64,000 bases of DNA from VXMF01 sp965206775 (lineage in GTDB: Bacteria > Acidobacteriota > Terriglobia > Bryobacterales > UBA6623), in assembly GCA_965206775.1 (NCBI GenBank), contig CBDBKU010000002.1, positions 558,001-622,000 on the forward strand, given 5' to 3'. The stretch's first letter is position 1; the number at the start of each line of letters is the position of its first letter. A program made the translations under genes and the position numbers. A model generated the notes under the pieces. The model was not told the origin of the DNA. It saw only the letters and a program-made list of their open reading frames with translations, and searched no databases. Of the stretch, positions 60,790 to 64,000 are shown piece by piece.

Positions 60790-62571
60790 ATGACTGTGCC
60801 AGTGTGTCCCGCGGAGGTTCCGGTGTTGAGCGAGGTGGTGGTCCGGCTGGCCCGGCCGGAGGAGCGGCTGCTGTGGGACGGGTTGATGGACGCGCAGCAC
60901 TATCTGGGATTCAAGCAGTTCGCGGGGCGCGGGCTGCGCTACGTGGCGGAGTGGCGGGGCAAGTGGCTGGCGCTGCTGGGCTGGCAGACGGGGGTGTTCC
61001 AGTGCCGGCCGCGCGACCAATGGCTGGGCTGGCACAAGGCGGTGCAGTTCCGGCGCTTGCACCTGTGCGGGAACAACACGCGCTTCCTGGTGCTGCCCGC
61101 GGGGCAGGGCGTGAAGAACCTGGCCTCGCGGGTGCTGGGGTTGAACCTGCGGCGGCTGAGCGGGGACTGGGAGGCGCGCTGGGGGCATCCGCTCGAACTC
61201 GCGGAGACGTTCGTGGATCCGCAGAAGTACCGGGGCACGGTCTATCTGGCGTCGAACTGGATCCAGCTGGGGCTGAGCAAGGGCTACGCGCGGTCGAACG
61301 GGAAGTACACCGACAAGCACGGGCAGAAGAAGGTCATGCTGGTATACGAGCTGCGGGCGGGGGCGCGGGAGCGGCTGGCGGATCCGCAGGAGCGGCCGGA
61401 GTGGGATTGCGGGCCGGTGGATGTGCGCTACGGCACGGAGGATTTGCGCTCGCTGCGGAAGCAGTTGGAGGATGTGGAGGACAGCCGGGGGCGACGCGGG
61501 AAGCGGCATGCGCTGGGGGTGGTGCTGGCGCTGCTGGTGCTGGCGAGGCTGGCGGGCAAGCGCGGCGGGAGGGCGGCGGAAGCGTACTCGAAGACATTGA
61601 AGGAGCACGAGTTACGGGCACTGGGATGCCGCTGGGACGAGCGCGAGCGGAGGTGCGTGACGCCCTCGGACACGACATTCCAGCGAGTCATGGAGCGGAC
61701 GGACCCGGCCTCGCTGGAACGCGTGATCCAGCGCTGGACGCAGCCGCTGGTGCCGCAGCCGAAGGCGCTGGCGGCGGACGGGAAGCGCATTCGGGGGGCG
61801 AACCGGATGGCGGCGGAGGGGGAGCACTGGGAGACGGTGACGCTGGTGGAGCATGTCAAGGGCATCCCAGTGGCGAGCCGCAGCTACCGCGAGGAAGGCG
61901 GCGAGCAGGGCGCGCTGCGGGCGTTGCTGGAGGAGGTGGACCTGCGCGGCCGGACGGTGACGATCGACGCGGGGCATGCGGGGCAGGAGATCCAGCAGGC
62001 GATCATCGAGCAGCACGGCGGGGAGGTGCTGGTGCGCATCAAGGGCAACTGCCCGCTCACCTACGAGACGCTGACGGGCCTGAACTGGGAGCAGGGAGCG
62101 GAGCGGAGCTGGCAGGAAGGGCGCTGGCAGCGCTCGCGCAACAAGAGCTGGGAGCGGCGCTCGATCGATGTGTTCACGCCCCATCCGAAACTGCTGCCGT
62201 ACCCGCATGCCCGGCAGGCGTACCGCATCACGCACGAGACCTGCAAGCGGCTGGGCGGCGCGGTGTCGATCAGCTGCAGCTACGGCATCAGCTCGCTGTC
62301 GGAGCAGGCCGCAACGGCGCGGGACCTGCTGGCGTTGCAGCGGGGTCACTGGAAGGTGGAAAGCGCCAACCACTATCGCCGCGACGTCTCGTTCGGGGAG
62401 GACAGCAGCCGCATCCGCACGGGTCACGGTCCGTCCAACGCCGCGGCGCTGAACAACCTGGCGCTGGCGCTGCTGCTGTCGCAGCGGCCACAGGACACGG
62501 TGCCGGAGGCGCAAACCTACTACGTCGGCAACCGGGACGAGGCCCTGCAGCTGCTGCTGACTCCTGGCTAG
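60790..62571 (+). CDS. DruA-like (DUF4338) domain fused to an ISAs1-type transposase
   Basis: A 593-residue protein from ATG 60790. Residues about 20-190 match the DUF4338/DruA pattern: LWDGLMDAQHYLGFKQFAG, RGLRYVAEWRGKWLALLGW, CGNNTRFLVLPAGQGVKNLA, RRLSGDWEARWGHPLELAET and FVDPQKYRGTVYLASNWIQL. Residues about 235-580 are an ISAs1-type transposase: RHALGVVLALLVLARLAG, TPSDTTFQRVMERTDP, DGKRIRGANR (Asp330), TIDAGHAGQEIQQAII (Asp393) and RGHWKVESANHYRRDVSFGE (Glu524). The catalytic triad is intact. DruA is a component of Druantia phage defence; here it is tied to a transposase in one chain. The element's terminal repeats were not identified. No other Druantia gene is in the window. Confidence 0.82.
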   Translation: MTVPVCPAEVPVLSEVVVRLARPEERLLWDGLMDAQHYLGFKQFAGRGLRYVAEWRGKWLALLGWQTGVFQCRPRDQWLGWHKAVQFRRLHLCGNNTRFLVLPAGQGVKNLASRVLGLNLRRLSGDWEARWGHPLELAETFVDPQKYRGTVYLASNWIQLGLSKGYARSNGKYTDKHGQKKVMLVYELRAGARERLADPQERPEWDCGPVDVRYGTEDLRSLRKQLEDVEDSRGRRGKRHALGVVLALLVLARLAGKRGGRAAEAYSKTLKEHELRALGCRWDERERRCVTPSDTTFQRVMERTDPASLERVIQRWTQPLVPQPKALAADGKRIRGANRMAAEGEHWETVTLVEHVKGIPVASRSYREEGGEQGALRALLEEVDLRGRTVTIDAGHAGQEIQQAIIEQHGGEVLVRIKGNCPLTYETLTGLNWEQGAERSWQEGRWQRSRNKSWERRSIDVFTPHPKLLPYPHARQAYRITHETCKRLGGAVSISCSYGISSLSEQAATARDLLALQRGHWKVESANHYRRDVSFGEDSSRIRTGHGPSNAAALNNLALALLLSQRPQDTVPEAQTYYVGNRDEALQLLLTPG

Positions 62572-62813
62572 CGAGGATTCCGCCCCGCAGCCGCGGAGCC
62601 AGGTCCATCGCGGCCTGGCGGACGGTCCCGCTGCGCCCGCGTTGCGGCCGCCGGCGGCCCACCCGCCGATTCCCGGCCCGTGCAGCGTCCCCAGCACCGC
62701 AACAAGACCCGCTTTCACTCCGCAGACCGCCCCGCTTCCCGTGCTCCAACGCCCTATCTGGGCCATCCCCCCCCCAAACCAATAAGGAATCAGCGGTGGG
62801 CGCTTTGTGCCAA

Positions 62814-62830
62814 GCTCATCTTCGACACCC
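62814..62830 (+). repeat. Terminal inverted repeat of IS1634-type element B (left)
   Basis: GCTCATCTTCGACACCC, identical over 16 bases to the inward-read right terminus of element A (49138). Confidence 0.75.
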
Positions 62831-63009
62831 GCTGACCTGAAGCTCCAGCGATTTGCTCGGGATTACAACGACTTAGCGCTAGCTCGATTTGCGCAATGCC
62901 CAATGTGTTGTGCCATGGGAAAATTACGTTGACCGCGTTTTTCTCTTGCTTTTTCAGTAACTTGGGACTGTTCCATGACGCCTGTCTGTTGTGACCTGTT
63001 GAGTCCTCC

Positions 63010-64000
63010 GTGTTCTTCCGCACCAAATCCTCATCCCACTACACCTACCTCCAACTGGTCGAGGGCTTCCGCCAAGGCAAGAAGGTCCGCCAGCGCGTGA
63101 TCGCTACCCTCGGACGCCTCGACCAGCTGCAAGCCAGCGGCGCTCTCGACCGGCTCCTGCAATCCGGGGCCCGCCTCTCCGAACACTCCGCCGTCCTGTC
63201 CGCCCTGCCCCCGCCCGACGACCCCGGCGCCGACTCCCGCACCCTCGGCCCCGCCCTCGTCTTCGAGCGCCTCTGGCAGCTCACCTCCTGTCGTCACGTC
63301 GTCTCCCAGGCGCTCCGCCAACGCCGCTTCCGCTTCGACGTCGAGCGCGCCGTCTTCCTCACCGTCCTGCACCGCCTGACCGCCCCCGGCTCCGACCGCA
63401 GCGCCCTGGCCTGGATGGCCGACCAGGCAGTCGCCGGCAGCGACCTCCAGCTGCAGCACTTGTACCGCGCCATGGCCTGGCTCGGCCAGCCCTTGCCGGA
63501 CAAGGACCAGAAACACTGCACGCACGCGCCGCGCTGCGTCAAGGACGAGTTGGAAGAGGCCCTCTTCGATCGCCGCCGGGACTTGTTCTCCGATCTGGAC
63601 CTCGTCTTCTTCGACACGACATCGCATTACTTCCATGGCGCGGGCGGGCAGACGCCGGGCCGGCGCGGCAACTCGAAGGACTACCGCCCGCAGTGCCGGC
63701 AGATGGTCCTGGGGCTGGTGCTGGACAACCAGGGCCTGCCGGTGTGCTGCGAGATGTGGCCGGGCAACACGGCCGATGTGACGACGCTGGTGCCGGTGGC
63801 GCAGCGCTTGCAGCGGCGTTTCGGGATGCGCTCGGTCTGCCTGGTGGCGGACCGGGGCATGATCAGCCAGGCGACGATGGCGGCGATCGAGGAGCGCGGC
63901 TGGAGCTACATCCTGGGAGTGCGCATGCGCGGCTCGAAGGAGTTCCGCGAGCAGGTGCTGGGGGCGGACGCACCCGAGCTGGCGGTGTCGGTGGAGCGGG
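63010..64000 (+). CDS. IS1634-family transposase, N-terminal part (runs off right edge)
   Basis: From GTG 63010 an open frame of 330 codons continues past the window edge. It begins FFRTKSSSHYTYLQLVEGFR and includes KVRQRVIATLGRLDQLQASG, DLDLVFFDTTSHYFHG (first catalytic Asp), EMWPGNTADVTTL and SVCLVADRGMISQATM (second Asp). It is clearly homologous to element A's transposase but too divergent to be a recent duplicate. The catalytic Glu region is outside the window. Confidence 0.9.
   Translation, partial: MFFRTKSSSHYTYLQLVEGFRQGKKVRQRVIATLGRLDQLQASGALDRLLQSGARLSEHSAVLSALPPPDDPGADSRTLGPALVFERLWQLTSCRHVVSQALRQRRFRFDVERAVFLTVLHRLTAPGSDRSALAWMADQAVAGSDLQLQHLYRAMAWLGQPLPDKDQKHCTHAPRCVKDELEEALFDRRRDLFSDLDLVFFDTTSHYFHGAGGQTPGRRGNSKDYRPQCRQMVLGLVLDNQGLPVCCEMWPGNTADVTTLVPVAQRLQRRFGMRSVCLVADRGMISQATMAAIEERGWSYILGVRMRGSKEFREQVLGADAPELAVSVER

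Larger units (their letters stand above)
62814..64000 (+). mobile_element. IS1634-type element B, left part
   Basis: Starts with the same terminus as element A and places about 196 bp before the transposase start, similar to A (180 bp). The right end lies outside the window. Confidence 0.75.

Noticed and set aside
47079..64000. Composite transposon bounded by the two IS1634-type elements
   Set aside because: The flanking elements are too different in sequence and the interior carries housekeeping genes (queG, rpmF, plsX).
1..64000. CRISPR arrays, rRNA, tRNA genes
   Set aside because: No regularly spaced repeats, no rRNA signature and no cloverleaf-like sequence was found in the intergenic regions when read by eye; a covariance-model scan would be decisive.
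60790..64000. Complete Druantia defence system
   Set aside because: Only the DruA-like domain is present and it is part of a transposase; no DruB/C/D/E-like helicase or partner gene is in the window.

Overview
The window is GC-rich bacterial chromosomal DNA. It most resembles an Acidobacteriota genome of the Bryobacter/Solibacter type. The main clues are a 1084-residue Oar-like TonB-dependent receptor with an N-terminal carboxypeptidase-regulatory-like domain, a secreted DUF1549/DUF1553 plus DUF1501 pair, two Tat- or lipoprotein-exported sulfatases, a secreted DUF1080 protein, a Tat-exported Gfo/Idh/MocA oxidoreductase and a fused-alpha 2-oxoacid:ferredoxin oxidoreductase. Planctomycetota or Verrucomicrobiota share several of these families, so the phylum is an inference. 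The density of insertion sequences (at least five kinds, some decayed) recalls host-associated or marine lineages with expanding IS loads.

Layout. 1-1190: start of a tyrosine recombinase running off the left edge, then the 3' end of a dead transposase. 1291-5610: the Oar-like receptor and a small secreted lectin-like protein. 5974-8094: a complete IS with 16-bp perfect terminal repeats whose right end coincides with the stop codon of a YheT-like hydrolase. 8091-18321: a long leftward run (divergent enolase paralog, PRC/MgtE-N/CBS protein, NRAMP-related transporter, unknown protein, BadF-type sugar kinase, HhH-GPD glycosylase, Nudix, PhoD-like phosphatase, redoxin, hydrolase), mostly with tiny gaps or ATGA/GTGA overlaps. 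18391-30024: Gfo/Idh oxidoreductase, bactofilin, methyltransferase, trpF, a Nudix-metallo-beta-lactamase fusion, the DUF1501/DUF1553 pair, DUF1080 protein and an ArnT/PMT-type glycosyltransferase. 30564-36765: korB/korA, hisZ-hisG and a double-BON periplasmic protein. 36906-42227: gamma-glutamyltransferase-like hydrolase and two sulfatases. 42185-45541: two neighbouring copies of one IS, the first frameshifted. 45667-46977: purA. 47079-49138: an IS1634-type element. 49262-53715: DUF234-type ATPase, a hidden frameshifted nucleotidyltransferase-like pseudogene and a large radical SAM protein. 53972-60619: queG, a secreted small protein, a glucarate-dehydratase-like enzyme, yceD (frameshifted)-rpmF-plsX, a hemerythrin-like protein and an MFS transporter. 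60790-64000: a transposase carrying a DruA-like (DUF4338) domain and the start of a second IS1634-type element.

How the genes fit together. Central metabolism (korAB, purA, trpF, hisZG, yceD-rpmF-plsX, queG) is interleaved with an exported catabolic set (sulfatases, DUF1553/DUF1501, DUF1080, Gfo/Idh, glucarate dehydratase-like, BadF-type kinase, receptor) that fits scavenging of sulfated or amino-sugar glycans. The most unusual items are the DruA-ISAs1 fusion, the enolase paralog with two altered catalytic positions, the NRAMP-related protein lacking both metal-binding signatures but paired with an MgtE-like regulatory protein, and the Tes/MJ0619-like radical SAM protein. No CRISPR array, rRNA or tRNA gene was recognised.
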